Origin: Alkalimarinus coralli
GTDB lineage: Bacteria > Pseudomonadota > Gammaproteobacteria > Pseudomonadales > Oleiphilaceae
Reading direction: 5' to 3'
DNA: 64,000 nucleotides
NCBI RefSeq assembly: GCF_023650515.1
Contig: NZ_CP096016.1
Span: forward strand, 1,264,001-1,328,000
Made by a program: the position numbers and the translations under genes. Numbering within the stretch: the first letter of the stretch is position 1; each line of letters begins with the position of its first letter. This document shows positions 7,624 to 15,294 of this stretch, piece by piece. The notes under the pieces are model-generated. The model was not told where the DNA came from and did not search any database. It saw only the letters and a program-made list of their open reading frames with translations.

Positions 7624-8985
7624 CTAACGCTTAGCTTCCCTACGTGCAGCAGATGTTGTAAATGCTCTTCTTTTGAATTCTGGGTTGAAATCGATTGTGC
7701 CTTGCTTATCCAAACCTTCAATGTAGTAACGTTCAGCTTTAAGATCATAGGTCAGCTCGACCGTCGTCCAGGTAACGGGTATCTGATAAAAGTTCACAGG
7801 ATGCGCTTCTGATACTCTCCAAAGGTTGCCATCTTCATCAAAATCTTCGGCCAGTACGATTTGCCAGGTATCCTCATCAAAGAAAAAGCGACGTTTGTGA
7901 TAAGCGTGTCTCAAACCATCTCGCAGAATTCCTTCTACTGCCCAAACTCGGTGGAGTTCATAGCGTGTAAGTTCCTGGTTGATATGTTTGGGGCTGACTA
8001 CTTTTGAGGCGTCAGTGCTGGCTTCGTTCAGCTTGTAAGAGTTATAGGGAATGTACACTTCTCTTTTGCCGAGAAGGTTCCATTGGTACTGATTGGGGGC
8101 ACCATTGTACATATCTTTCTGGTCTACCGTCCGAAGACTCTCAGAGCTTGGCAGGTCGGTTCCATATTCGAGGTTCGGCACGCGTCTTAAGCGTCGTTCA
8201 CCTGCTTGGTAACGCCATGCTTTACGTGGAGATCGAACCTGGTCGAGTGTCTCATGTACTAATGTCAATGTGCCCGCTAGTTTGGCTGGGCTATTGATCT
8301 TGGTTTTGAGATAAAAAATCTTGTTGTCTATTTCATCTAGCGTAATACCGGGCTCTGCGTATGTGAAGTAGTAACTGTAATTAGTAAGAATAGGGTTATA
8401 AGAGCCGTCTTTGGTGGGGGTTACGATTGCAGATTTAAACTCAGCCTGTTCGCCCCTAAAGCGCAAGATATGGTTCCATATTGCTTCTACTCCATTATTA
8501 GGGATAGGGAACGGGCTGGTTGCAATTGTATTTCTCACACCGTTGGCGTTTTCTTGCAGTTCTGCGGTTAACGCGTTTTCAGCAAGCTTCTCATATATCC
8601 ATTCTGGGTAGGAGGCGGAACGTCGGGTAGGGTAGACAGGAATCTCATAACCCGGTGCATATTGGGTTAACAGCGCCTTTTGGCCATCAGTCAGGTTTTT
8701 CTCATATTTTGCCATGTTGGCGCTTGTGATTTTGAATAACATTTTGTCGTCAGCGAAAGGGTCTGGGTGAAACTCGCCCTCTTCGTAATTTTCTGGAATC
8801 TTCGTTATGCCACCATCCCAGGCCGGGATAGTGCCTTCTGAATTACCATAGCGCTCAGCACCAACCGGTGTCAGGTCGTTCTGCAGCCGTTTGGCGGTGG
8901 TCTCGTCAACTTTGGCTAAGGATAAGCCGCTTGATGTTGACAGCGTCAGGACAGCTACCGCTGTAACCAGTTTGGATAATTTCAT
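7624..8985 (-). CDS. DUF1329 family periplasmic/outer-membrane-associated protein
   Basis: The 453-residue protein begins with a clear Sec signal peptide (KLVTAVAVLTLSTSSGLSLA). It matches the DUF1329 family, with its early LTPVGAERYGNSEGTIPAWDGGI-type block and late tryptophan/tyrosine-rich strands. Members are related in fold to outer-membrane lipoprotein-sorting proteins and are commonly found near RND exporters and DUF1302 proteins in Pseudomonas-like bacteria. Their substrate is not known. No such partner is adjacent here; an outer-membrane beta-barrel gene lies 3.9 kb away at 12908. Start ATG 8985 is supported by the signal peptide. Confidence 0.88.
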   Translation of the reverse strand: MKLSKLVTAVAVLTLSTSSGLSLAKVDETTAKRLQNDLTPVGAERYGNSEGTIPAWDGGITKIPENYEEGEFHPDPFADDKMLFKITSANMAKYEKNLTDGQKALLTQYAPGYEIPVYPTRRSASYPEWIYEKLAENALTAELQENANGVRNTIATSPFPIPNNGVEAIWNHILRFRGEQAEFKSAIVTPTKDGSYNPILTNYSYYFTYAEPGITLDEIDNKIFYLKTKINSPAKLAGTLTLVHETLDQVRSPRKAWRYQAGERRLRRVPNLEYGTDLPSSESLRTVDQKDMYNGAPNQYQWNLLGKREVYIPYNSYKLNEASTDASKVVSPKHINQELTRYELHRVWAVEGILRDGLRHAYHKRRFFFDEDTWQIVLAEDFDEDGNLWRVSEAHPVNFYQIPVTWTTVELTYDLKAERYYIEGLDKQGTIDFNPEFKRRAFTTSAARREAKR

Positions 8986-9213
8986 ATATCTACGGCCTCA
9001 CATGCTTACTAATAAGTCGTTCTTAATTTTATTTGTCTTCTGCAAGCGATAACTTGCTGATAGTTCGTCAAAAGTTATTACTAATAATAGTACGTTATTT
9101 TGAAATATCTTTATGTTTCGAGTTGTAACGGGAGTTTTCTTTATCGTGACTGATACTTAAGTATAATGAAAGGCTCTATTACGGCTAATGTTTATTGCGG
9201 GGAAATTCTAGAA

Positions 9214-9735
9214 ATGACCAATAGATGGCGTACCCAAACTTCTAAAAAGCTGTTTCTCGCAGATATTCAGCGTAAGGCATGGCAAGCGTGTATTGAAAGC
9301 GGTCGTGTTGAAGGTAATTGTAGTGGCTTTAAACCTAAAGAGGAGTCACTTAAGCAGTCCACCATATTGTTAATGCTGATGGGGTGGGAAAGTTTTTTAA
9401 ATGAAATTGCCGAATACCACCAGCAACGAACACCTGAACCTATACTTAATCTGCAACAGTTGCTGGCACATGTTGGAGAAGAATCTCCAGAAATTGGCCA
9501 TCTACTTGAACTTTCCCGGTTTGAAGGGAGTTGGATATGCGACTTTCTAAAAGTAATCAGCCTCATTCGTTTTCCTCAGGCAAAGAGTACATCAGGCACT
9601 GAGTTGGCAGAAAACGCACTTATTGCGACGTCAGGTAGTGTGGAACCTGTTGATTCAATCGATAATATAAGCCGTATTCTGGACGAGTTTAAGTGCTACC
9701 TGGAAGAGGTAAGAGAACGAATGTCGGAATGGTAA
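9214..9735 (+). CDS. DUF6586-like conserved hypothetical protein
   Basis: I chose ATG 9214 (MTNRWRTQTSKKL), giving 173 residues; an upstream in-frame ATG at 9166 would add 16 unlikely residues. The protein is predicted all-helical and cytoplasmic (RKAWQACIES, STILLMLMGWESFLNEIAEYH). It resembles the small helical protein found in Pseudomonas between topA and sulA-lexA. The location here, upstream of a short conserved protein and sulA-lexA, supports that identification. Its function is unknown. Confidence 0.7.
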   Translation: MTNRWRTQTSKKLFLADIQRKAWQACIESGRVEGNCSGFKPKEESLKQSTILLMLMGWESFLNEIAEYHQQRTPEPILNLQQLLAHVGEESPEIGHLLELSRFEGSWICDFLKVISLIRFPQAKSTSGTELAENALIATSGSVEPVDSIDNISRILDEFKCYLEEVRERMSEW

Positions 9736-9831
9736 GGATTTAAATCGGGATTAGATGTATACTGTCGTCAGGAACTATAAGGCTGATCCAGTTTCCTTTA
9801 GTAACCAATTGAATTCAAGGCTGTTTGTTTT

Positions 9832-10074
9832 ATGAGTAGTGCGTTTTTAGAAATTATAGAATTACCCGATGGCGATTTTGCTTTACAAAAGGCTGATGAA
9901 AATGGAGATGCGTTAGTGACTATTTCCTTTTCAAAAGATGCGAAAGAGTTTCTGAAAGAGCACAACGTAACCGTTGCCAAAGCGATGATAAATGCTGGAA
10001 TTCAAACTGTTGGAGTGATATCTAAGCAGATGGCCGAGAGCGACATGGACGAAGAGTTTAGAACGGTTCACTAA
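9832..10074 (+). CDS. Small conserved protein next to the sulA-lexA locus
   Basis: This 80-residue acidic protein (MSSAFLEIIELPDGDFALQ) has a beta-rich first half and a helical second half (KEFLKEHNVTVAKAMINAG). A similar short gene occupies the same place beside sulA-lexA in Pseudomonas. There is no signal or membrane segment, and the function is unknown. An AAGG about 14 bp upstream is a weak ribosome binding site. The downstream toxin-antitoxin pair separates it from sulA, probably by insertion. Confidence 0.7.
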   Translation: MSSAFLEIIELPDGDFALQKADENGDALVTISFSKDAKEFLKEHNVTVAKAMINAGIQTVGVISKQMAESDMDEEFRTVH

Positions 10075-10251
10075 CTGTTGCTCAGTGGAAGTACTTGAAA
10101 GCACTTCTGATAAGTTTATCTGGTAAGGCTGTTCTGGCAAAGGCGTGACGAGCTTGAAATCTGATTTACTATTGAAACGGGCAGGTGGTAGAGATTAAGT
10201 CGAGACTCATTCACTTGAGCTGACATTGAAGGTTCGCTAATGTGAATTAGT

Positions 10252-10380
10252 TCAGACTAAATCTGACACCTCTTCTGCCATCTTGATATGTGCATCAACC
10301 CCTAACTTAAAGGCTTCTGTTGCAATTTCTTTTTCCCTTCCTTTCAGTTGCAGTCTTTTGACTTCTTCAAAGTTCTCCAT
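10252..10380 (-). CDS. Small ORF of 42 residues downstream of the MNT remnant
   Basis: On the minus strand an ATG at 10380 opens MENFEEVKRLQLKGREKEIA and continues to a stop at 10252. The product is charged and helical. AAGGTTGG lies just upstream as a possible ribosome binding site, and the frame overlaps the end of the decayed nucleotidyltransferase by 14 bp. It may be a real small protein, or the tail of a former larger gene. I do not recognise it. Confidence 0.4.
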   Translation of the reverse strand: MENFEEVKRLQLKGREKEIATEAFKLGVDAHIKMAEEVSDLV

Positions 10381-10657
10381 TTTCCAACCTTATACTTCTA
10401 GTCCATAGAATTTTGCCTGTTCGGCATAAAAAATAAAGATGATCCGACGAATAGGGCTCTATAACATTAGTTGCGCGGTCAAAATAAACAGCATAAAAAT
10501 CGTGATTACTATCGGATCTATTTGTAGCTTTAGCCCTAGATCCATATAGAATCAGTAAACGTAAACAGTGTTGATCTATTAAATTCAAGGTAGTAACATT
10601 GCTACATTGGCAGATGTGGAGGTGAATTATGTCTACGCTAACAAGTCGAGAGTTCAA
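10367..10657 (-). pseudogene. Decayed MNT-type nucleotidyltransferase fragment
   Basis: The minus-strand frame contains LRLLILYGSRAKATNRSDSNHDF. This matches the nucleotide-binding loop of minimal nucleotidyltransferases (hydrophobic strand, GSRA, then S-D-x-D-like), except that the first catalytic Asp appears as Asn (SDSNHDF rather than SDSDHDF). No sensible start codon lies before the strand, and the expected downstream domain is missing. I infer a remnant of an MNT/HEPN toxin-antitoxin gene. It runs divergently from the intact Phd/PIN pair that begins at 10629. Confidence 0.5.
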
Positions 10658-10874
10658 TCAGGACACAGGGAGAGCTAAGAAAGAAGCTTTAACAGGGCCT
10701 GTATATATTACTGATCGAGGAAGGCCGTCTCATGTTTTATTGTCATATGAAGAGTATAGAGCGATGACGGAGAAAAAGGCTTCAATCGGTGAAATGCTCT
10801 CTATGGATGGAGTTGAGGACATTGAATTTGCCCCGGGTAAATTAACTGATAAGGCAGCGGCTGCAGAATTCTAG
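10629..10874 (+). CDS. Phd/YefM-type antitoxin
   Basis: This 81-residue protein begins STLTSREFNQDTGRAKKEA and continues with VYITDRGRPSHVLLSYEEY. That is the DNA-binding fold of Phd/YefM antitoxins, which usually repress their own operon. The C-terminal part, rich in acidic residues, should wrap the toxin. The stop is separated by one base from the start of the PIN-domain gene at 10876, typical of translational coupling in toxin-antitoxin operons. A GGAGGTG ribosome binding site precedes ATG 10629. Confidence 0.92.
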   Translation: MSTLTSREFNQDTGRAKKEALTGPVYITDRGRPSHVLLSYEEYRAMTEKKASIGEMLSMDGVEDIEFAPGKLTDKAAAAEF

Positions 10875-10875
10875 A

Positions 10876-11298
10876 ATGTATTTATTAGATACCAATGTGG
10901 TCTCTGAACTTAGAAAAGTGAAGAGTGGAAAAGCAGACAAGAATGTTGAGAACTGGTCGTTTCAAGTTGATCCTCAGTTGCTTTATGTTTCGTCAATAGT
11001 TATTCATGAACTTGAGTTGGGTATTCTTCTGGCTGAACGATCAGACCCAACAAAAGGGCAAGTACTTAGAAAGTGGATGAACGACTTTGTTTTGCCAGCA
11101 TTTGAAGGCCGTATACTGCCAGTTGATAAAGACGTGGCTTTGGTGAGCGCTAAGTACCATGTTCCTGATCCGAAGCCTTACAGGGATACATTGATTGCGG
11201 CTACGACTATCGTTCACGATATGGCGATAGTTACACGCAATGTCGATGATTTTAATTTAGATGGGCTCAAGGTGTTGAACCCTTGGGAAAGTAACTAA
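10876..11298 (+). CDS. PIN-domain toxin (VapC/FitB-like ribonuclease)
   Basis: The 140-residue product starts MYLLDTNVVSELRK, the hallmark of VapC/FitB-type PIN domains. The acidic metal-binding residues are in place: Asp5, Glu45 (IVIHELELG), Asp104 (YRDTLIAAT) and Asp124 (RNVDDF). Such toxins are Mg-dependent RNases that arrest growth when freed from the antitoxin. It forms an operon with the preceding antitoxin. The pair lies between two genes that are neighbours in related genomes, so it was probably acquired as a unit. Confidence 0.92.
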   Translation: MYLLDTNVVSELRKVKSGKADKNVENWSFQVDPQLLYVSSIVIHELELGILLAERSDPTKGQVLRKWMNDFVLPAFEGRILPVDKDVALVSAKYHVPDPKPYRDTLIAATTIVHDMAIVTRNVDDFNLDGLKVLNPWESN

Positions 11299-11403
11299 CG
11301 GAAAACAGTGGAACTACCGTGTAAAGTCAAAGTAGAACGGAATAGGAGCTATGGTGGTGAACGATCACACAAAACACAGGAGATACCGCCTAACCTAACA
11401 CTA

Positions 11404-11904
11404 TTAGCGATATCTCATTACTACGCCATGGCTATTTCCTTTAGCTGATGCTGATTCCAGTAAGCCAAAATCTTTTTTAGTCAGTTTGTTAGTCCATGCA
11501 ACGACTGCATGGCAAGTGCCTGCTGATAGGGCTTGTTGAGCAAGCTCCAGCGTTGATTTTATATCCGTTGACCTCAATATCATAATCTGGTCAGCAATGA
11601 TTCCCGATTGTTGTTGCCATCGGTTTAGCAGGCTCTGGGGTGGATCGACCCATGCCAGCCATCTGTTCTCTTGATTTAATTGAGTCATCATCGGTAGCAA
11701 CATTTGAATGTTATCTGCCTGCTCGGGGGATAATATAATTTCCGTGACATTGCCCTTTGAAGCAATGCGTTGTTTACTGCCTGCTTCTGAGTTGCCCGCT
11801 GCACGCTTGTTAGTGAGGAACTTGGCCGAACTGTCTTCTACTGCGTAGAGGGAGTGTTCCGGTTCGTAACTAGGCTGCTCATCATAGAAACTCAATTGCT
11901 TCAT
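11404..11904 (-). CDS. sulA: SulA-like SOS cell division inhibitor
   Basis: The 166-residue protein has a variable N-terminus and a conserved core ([55 protein letters not shown]). This matches SulA, which blocks FtsZ polymerisation while DNA is damaged. It follows lexA with a 4-bp ATGA overlap, so it is co-transcribed with lexA and controlled by the SOS boxes at 12525-12561. The lexA-sulA arrangement is typical of Pseudomonas-like bacteria, whereas in E. coli sulA is separate. Confidence 0.88.
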   Translation of the reverse strand: MKQLSFYDEQPSYEPEHSLYAVEDSSAKFLTNKRAAGNSEAGSKQRIASKGNVTEIILSPEQADNIQMLLPMMTQLNQENRWLAWVDPPQSLLNRWQQQSGIIADQIMILRSTDIKSTLELAQQALSAGTCHAVVAWTNKLTKKDFGLLESASAKGNSHGVVMRYR

Positions 11905-12509
11905 GACATTTGCTCCTTCCTGATAACGCCGACGCCAAGCCCCTCTATAAATAACTCTTGTTCCCTTAAGTCAATTACAATAGGTTCAAACTCTTCGTTT
12001 TCCGCAATAAGTTGAACTTCGTGCTTGTTTTTTTGAAAACGCTTAACGGTCACTTCGTCTTCGATTCTTGCAACAACAATTTGCCCGTTTCTGGCTTGTT
12101 CTGTTTTATGAACCGCCAGAAGGTCACCGTCCAGAATACCGATGTCTTTCATACTCATGCCTTTTACCTTCAAAAAGTAATCCGCACTTGGCGCAAAAAA
12201 CTCAGGTTGGAGGTTGCAGTAGTCCTCAATATTCTCTTCAGCCAGTATTGGGTTACCTGCAGCGACTTGGCCGACAATAGGAATGCCGGGTTTATGCTGC
12301 TCAGGAAGTCTAATGCCTCTGCTTGCCCCTGGTACTATTTCGATAGCCCCTTTTTTGGCGAGCGCTTTAATATGCTCTTCTGCGGCATTGGCTGAGCGAA
12401 AACCCAACTCCCTGGCTATTTCAGCGCGAGTAGGTGGATAGCCTGTTTCTTCAATATTGCGTCGAATCAGGTTAAGCACTTCAGTTTGTCTATTTGTTAG
12501 TTTGATCAT
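11901..12509 (-). CDS. lexA: LexA, SOS transcriptional repressor and self-cleaving protease
   Basis: At 202 residues it has the same length and numbering as E. coli LexA. The winged-helix domain occupies residues 1-70 ([25 protein letters not shown]). The cleavage bond is Ala84-Gly85 in QVAAGNP, and the catalytic dyad is Ser119 (KGMSMKD) and Lys156 (VTVKRF). On RecA activation it cleaves itself and derepresses SOS genes. Two SOS boxes lie 16-52 bp upstream, so it is autoregulated. The sulA gene overlaps its 3' end. Confidence 0.98.
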   Translation of the reverse strand: MIKLTNRQTEVLNLIRRNIEETGYPPTRAEIARELGFRSANAAEEHIKALAKKGAIEIVPGASRGIRLPEQHKPGIPIVGQVAAGNPILAEENIEDYCNLQPEFFAPSADYFLKVKGMSMKDIGILDGDLLAVHKTEQARNGQIVVARIEDEVTVKRFQKNKHEVQLIAENEEFEPIVIDLREQELFIEGLGVGVIRKEQMS

Positions 12510-12524
12510 AACGGCCGCTTATTC

Positions 12525-12561
12525 ATGTGTCTTTATACAGTATCTGTGAATGTATACAGTA
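12525..12561 (-). promoter_or_regulatory. Two tandem SOS boxes (LexA operators) upstream of lexA
   Basis: The distal box is CTGT-N8-ACAG (12544-12559), a perfect match to the core consensus. The proximal box (12525-12540) reads CTGT-N8-ACAT on the minus strand, one mismatch. Adjacent paired boxes also precede lexA in E. coli. Confidence 0.92.
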
Positions 12562-12667
12562 TTATTTAAAAAGTAAACATTATAGATAAAAAATTTTGGA
12601 CAGCTATGTGAAATACAGTTGCTTGAAACAGGGAAGTTAAAGATGAATTTGGCTCACTCGATTAGTT

Positions 12668-12806
12668 GAGAGCTTTGCACGACGTTATGAGCGAATCAAA
12701 GACAAGGCAAAACATGACGAAAAAGCGCAGTTTATTGGAATAAATGAGCATTTTGAGTCATTTTTTAACGCTGTATTTGTAAGCGCAGTAGTCGTGCAAA
12801 ACTCTC
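12668..12806. repeat. MITE-like inverted-repeat element, copy A
   Basis: This 139-bp element has terminal repeats GAGAGCTTTGCACGAC and, inverted, GAGAGTTTTGCACGAC. It is flanked by the 5-bp direct repeat TAGTT (12663-12667 and 12807-12811), which looks like a target duplication. The interior is nearly identical in reverse orientation to copy C at 22396-22535. It has no coding capacity, so any movement would need a transposase supplied in trans. It lies between lexA and the outer-membrane protein gene. Confidence 0.82.
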
Positions 12807-12907
12807 TAGTTATATTTTTCATTGTTCCGGTATGGTTTATTGCAATTCAATTGCTTATATTAGTGACCCATGTTCATTTGCCACAATAATAGAGTAAGGT
12901 CATTAGT

Positions 12908-14173
12908 GTGAGAGTTAGAAAAGGACGGTTTGGTATAAAAGCGACAGCAGCTTCTTCAGTTATTTTAATGGGCTCGCTAGTAAGTTATTCAGCTTTTGCA
13001 GATGGATTTGAGGCTGAAGTTGGGGTTGAAGGGCGGTATTTTTTTGATGAAGGATTGTTTGGTCAGGAGCAAGAAAATATCTCCGCTCGCGTTCAACCTG
13101 AATACGTTCATTCATTTGATAGCGGCGAGGACAGTGTAGAAGTTATTCTTTTCGCTCGCTGGGATCAACAGGATTCGGAGCGAACCCATGGCGATGTCCG
13201 CGAAGCAACCTGGACACATGTCGGGGATGGATGGGAGACAAAGGTTGGTGTCAGTAAGGTGTTTTGGGGGGTCACGGAGTCCCAACACCTGGTCGATATC
13301 ATCAACCAGACAGACTTGGTGGAAAACCCGGATGGCGAGGACAAGTTAGGTCAACCGATGGCCTCATTTTCAATTGAGCAGGACTGGGGTACGGTTGATC
13401 TTTTTGTGTTGCCGTATCATCGAGAAAGGACGTTCCCGGGTAAGGATGGGCGATTTAGAACGCCTATCGTTATTGATGGCGACAATGCGCAATACGCGTC
13501 AGGTGCTGGCGAGCATCGAGTCGATGGGGCTATCCGCTATTCTCACTATATTGGTGATCTGGAGTTCGGGTTGTCACATTTTTCAGGGGCAAGTCGCGAC
13601 CCTCTGCTCACGTTTAATGGTAATGTTCTTGATCCCAAGCTTATTCCTATCTACACGGTTATCGATCAAACCGGCCTGGATGCGCAGTATATTCTCGACT
13701 CCTGGTTGTTAAAGTTTGAGGGATATACCCGTTCAGGTTATGGAGATCGTTATGCCACCGCCGTAGCGGGTTTTGAGTATACACAGGTGGGCGTTTTCGA
13801 TACCAACTACGATATCGGCTGGGTTGCTGAATATTTATTTGATGACCGAGGCGAAGCTGCGGAGACGTTTCTCGAACAGGATCTGTTTCTGGGCATTCGC
13901 TGGACGCTCAATGATGCAAACTCTACCGAATCGCTATTTGGTGTATTCTGGGATCCGGAGTCAGAAGAGAAAATATTTTCGGTAGAGGCCAATAGGCGTA
14001 TCGGGCAGGACTGGAAAGTGTCGATTGAGGGCAGGGCATTCGCAGGCGGTGAGCACTATGACTTTAACCCCGGCACACCACTAACGTCGCTGGTTGTACC
14101 CTACCCAAACAGCAAAACGTACTTTTTCAAGGATGATAGCTTTATTCAGCTGGAGTTGACCCGTTACTTCTAA
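12908..14173 (+). CDS. Predicted outer-membrane beta-barrel protein
   Basis: The 421-residue product has a signal peptide (AASSVILMGSLVSYSAFA) and alternating polar/aromatic strands throughout. It ends in the aromatic residue of LELTRYF, a signal for barrel assembly in the outer membrane. The internal pattern (VGVEGRYFFDEGLFG, WTHVGDGWETKVGVSKVFWG) is that of a porin-like or alginate-export-like barrel. I cannot name the family with confidence. It starts at GTG 12908, 9 bp after an AAGG. It appears to be a single-gene unit. Confidence 0.72.
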   Translation: MRVRKGRFGIKATAASSVILMGSLVSYSAFADGFEAEVGVEGRYFFDEGLFGQEQENISARVQPEYVHSFDSGEDSVEVILFARWDQQDSERTHGDVREATWTHVGDGWETKVGVSKVFWGVTESQHLVDIINQTDLVENPDGEDKLGQPMASFSIEQDWGTVDLFVLPYHRERTFPGKDGRFRTPIVIDGDNAQYASGAGEHRVDGAIRYSHYIGDLEFGLSHFSGASRDPLLTFNGNVLDPKLIPIYTVIDQTGLDAQYILDSWLLKFEGYTRSGYGDRYATAVAGFEYTQVGVFDTNYDIGWVAEYLFDDRGEAAETFLEQDLFLGIRWTLNDANSTESLFGVFWDPESEEKIFSVEANRRIGQDWKVSIEGRAFAGGEHYDFNPGTPLTSLVVPYPNSKTYFFKDDSFIQLELTRYF

Positions 14174-14259
14174 TCTGTTGAAAATCGCGACCAGTCATTC
14201 CAGACTTAGCAGCTTCGGGATGACTGGTTAGCGCAAAAACACACAGGCTACGCCGTTAT

Positions 14260-14742
14260 CTATTCAATAAGATCTTTATTTTTCAGCTCTGTTCTCAGTG
14301 ATTCTAAACGTTCCCGGTTAACACCAAAGTCCCGGTAACCGAGGCGAGATGCCGAACGCAATTGTACGCGGTTGTTATCTTTGTCCAGCAAAAATTCCGT
14401 ATCGTCTACGAATCTCATTATCGTGCTGGTGTACTCAGCATAAATATATGAATCACTTTTCTTGATAATTTCGGCACTGTCATTTTGCTCGATTAACGAC
14501 TGTAGTGAGTCCCATGCCTGTTGGGTGTTGCTGCCTTTTAATACGTAAGTATCAATATAATGCGTCTCATCGCTTTTTTGTTCAAAGCTGCTTACACAGT
14601 TTGGGCTGTCCGGGCAGGGTGCGAGTTTGTTATCCATAACGCCTATATCAACGGGCCGTGTTCCGCTGCATGCTGTTAACAATGCCGTTGATAGCAGTAG
14701 TCCCAATACCCCGGCTTGTTTCTGTCCTGTACTTTTCATCAT
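14260..14742 (-). CDS. DUF1499 family lipoprotein
   Basis: A signal sequence ends in the lipobox LLTAC (Cys near residue 25), so the protein should be anchored in the envelope. The rest matches DUF1499: CPDSPNCVSS at the start of the domain, then YIYAEYTSTIMRFVDDTEFLLD and the end block RSASRLGYRDFGVNRERLESLR. The biochemical function is unknown. It is transcribed convergently with the barrel gene at 12908. The two N-terminal methionines (14742, 14739) cannot be separated. Confidence 0.85.
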   Translation of the reverse strand: MMKSTGQKQAGVLGLLLSTALLTACSGTRPVDIGVMDNKLAPCPDSPNCVSSFEQKSDETHYIDTYVLKGSNTQQAWDSLQSLIEQNDSAEIIKKSDSYIYAEYTSTIMRFVDDTEFLLDKDNNRVQLRSASRLGYRDFGVNRERLESLRTELKNKDLIE

Positions 14743-14894
14743 TCCTATTCCCTTCTTTTCTTTTATGGCAAATACCGTATTTATAGCAACCAGACCTGTT
14801 ACTATAAATGTAGGTTGCGCACTGAGTTATTAGGAAAATAACAGGAATTAAAATAGAATACGAGACCCAGAATGAACCTAAGGATTATCTTTCT

Positions 14895-15260
14895 ATGTCC
14901 AGAAAAAATAGAGACTCAGGCGGCTTAGTCTTTTCAACCGAGTTTGGAAAGATGTGTCCGGGGTGTGGCAAAGCGGTGTCTCAGTGTCGTTGTAACGATG
15001 ATGATACAGTCGATGTGGGCGACGGTGTCGTAAGGGTCTCTAGAGAGACAAAAGGGAGAAAAGGCAAGGGGGTTACATTAGTCACAGGTGTTCCTTTGGC
15101 TGGGAAGGAGCTGAAGGAACTCGCTAAGAAGTTGAAGCAGAAGTGTGGGGTCGGGGGCTCGATCAAAGACCGTGTTATTGAGATACAAGGAGACCACCGA
15201 GATCTGTTAGTTGAAGAGCTCAAAAAGTTCGGCTGGACTGTTAAAAAAGCAGGCGGTTAG
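14895..15260 (+). CDS. yciH: SUI1/YciH translation initiation factor-like protein
   Basis: The 121-residue protein has an N-terminal zinc-finger-like segment (CPGCGKAVSQCRC, four Cys) followed by a SUI1 fold (GKGVTLVTGVPLAGKELKEL, then QKCGVGGSIKDRVIEIQGDH). Bacterial YciH is a homologue of eukaryotic eIF1 and has been linked to start-codon fidelity and stress translation. An AAGG ribosome binding site precedes ATG 14895. It appears to be a single gene, facing the convergent ABC exporter gene. Confidence 0.92.
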   Translation: MSRKNRDSGGLVFSTEFGKMCPGCGKAVSQCRCNDDDTVDVGDGVVRVSRETKGRKGKGVTLVTGVPLAGKELKELAKKLKQKCGVGGSIKDRVIEIQGDHRDLLVEELKKFGWTVKKAGG

Positions 15261-15294
15261 GTCGTCACTCTCCCGCCACCTTCGTTGTAGCTAT

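Noticed and set aside
9166-9213. Upstream start for the DUF6586-like protein
   Set aside because: The extra 16 residues are not protein-like for this family, and ATG 9214 gives a good helical start.
13374-13712. Second ORF of 112 codons inside the outer-membrane protein gene
   Set aside because: It lacks a start signal and overlaps a well-supported gene in another frame.
14190-14225. Terminator after the outer-membrane protein gene
   Set aside because: ACCAGTCAT/ATGACTGGT form a stem but the loop is long and no T tract follows, so I did not list it as a terminator.
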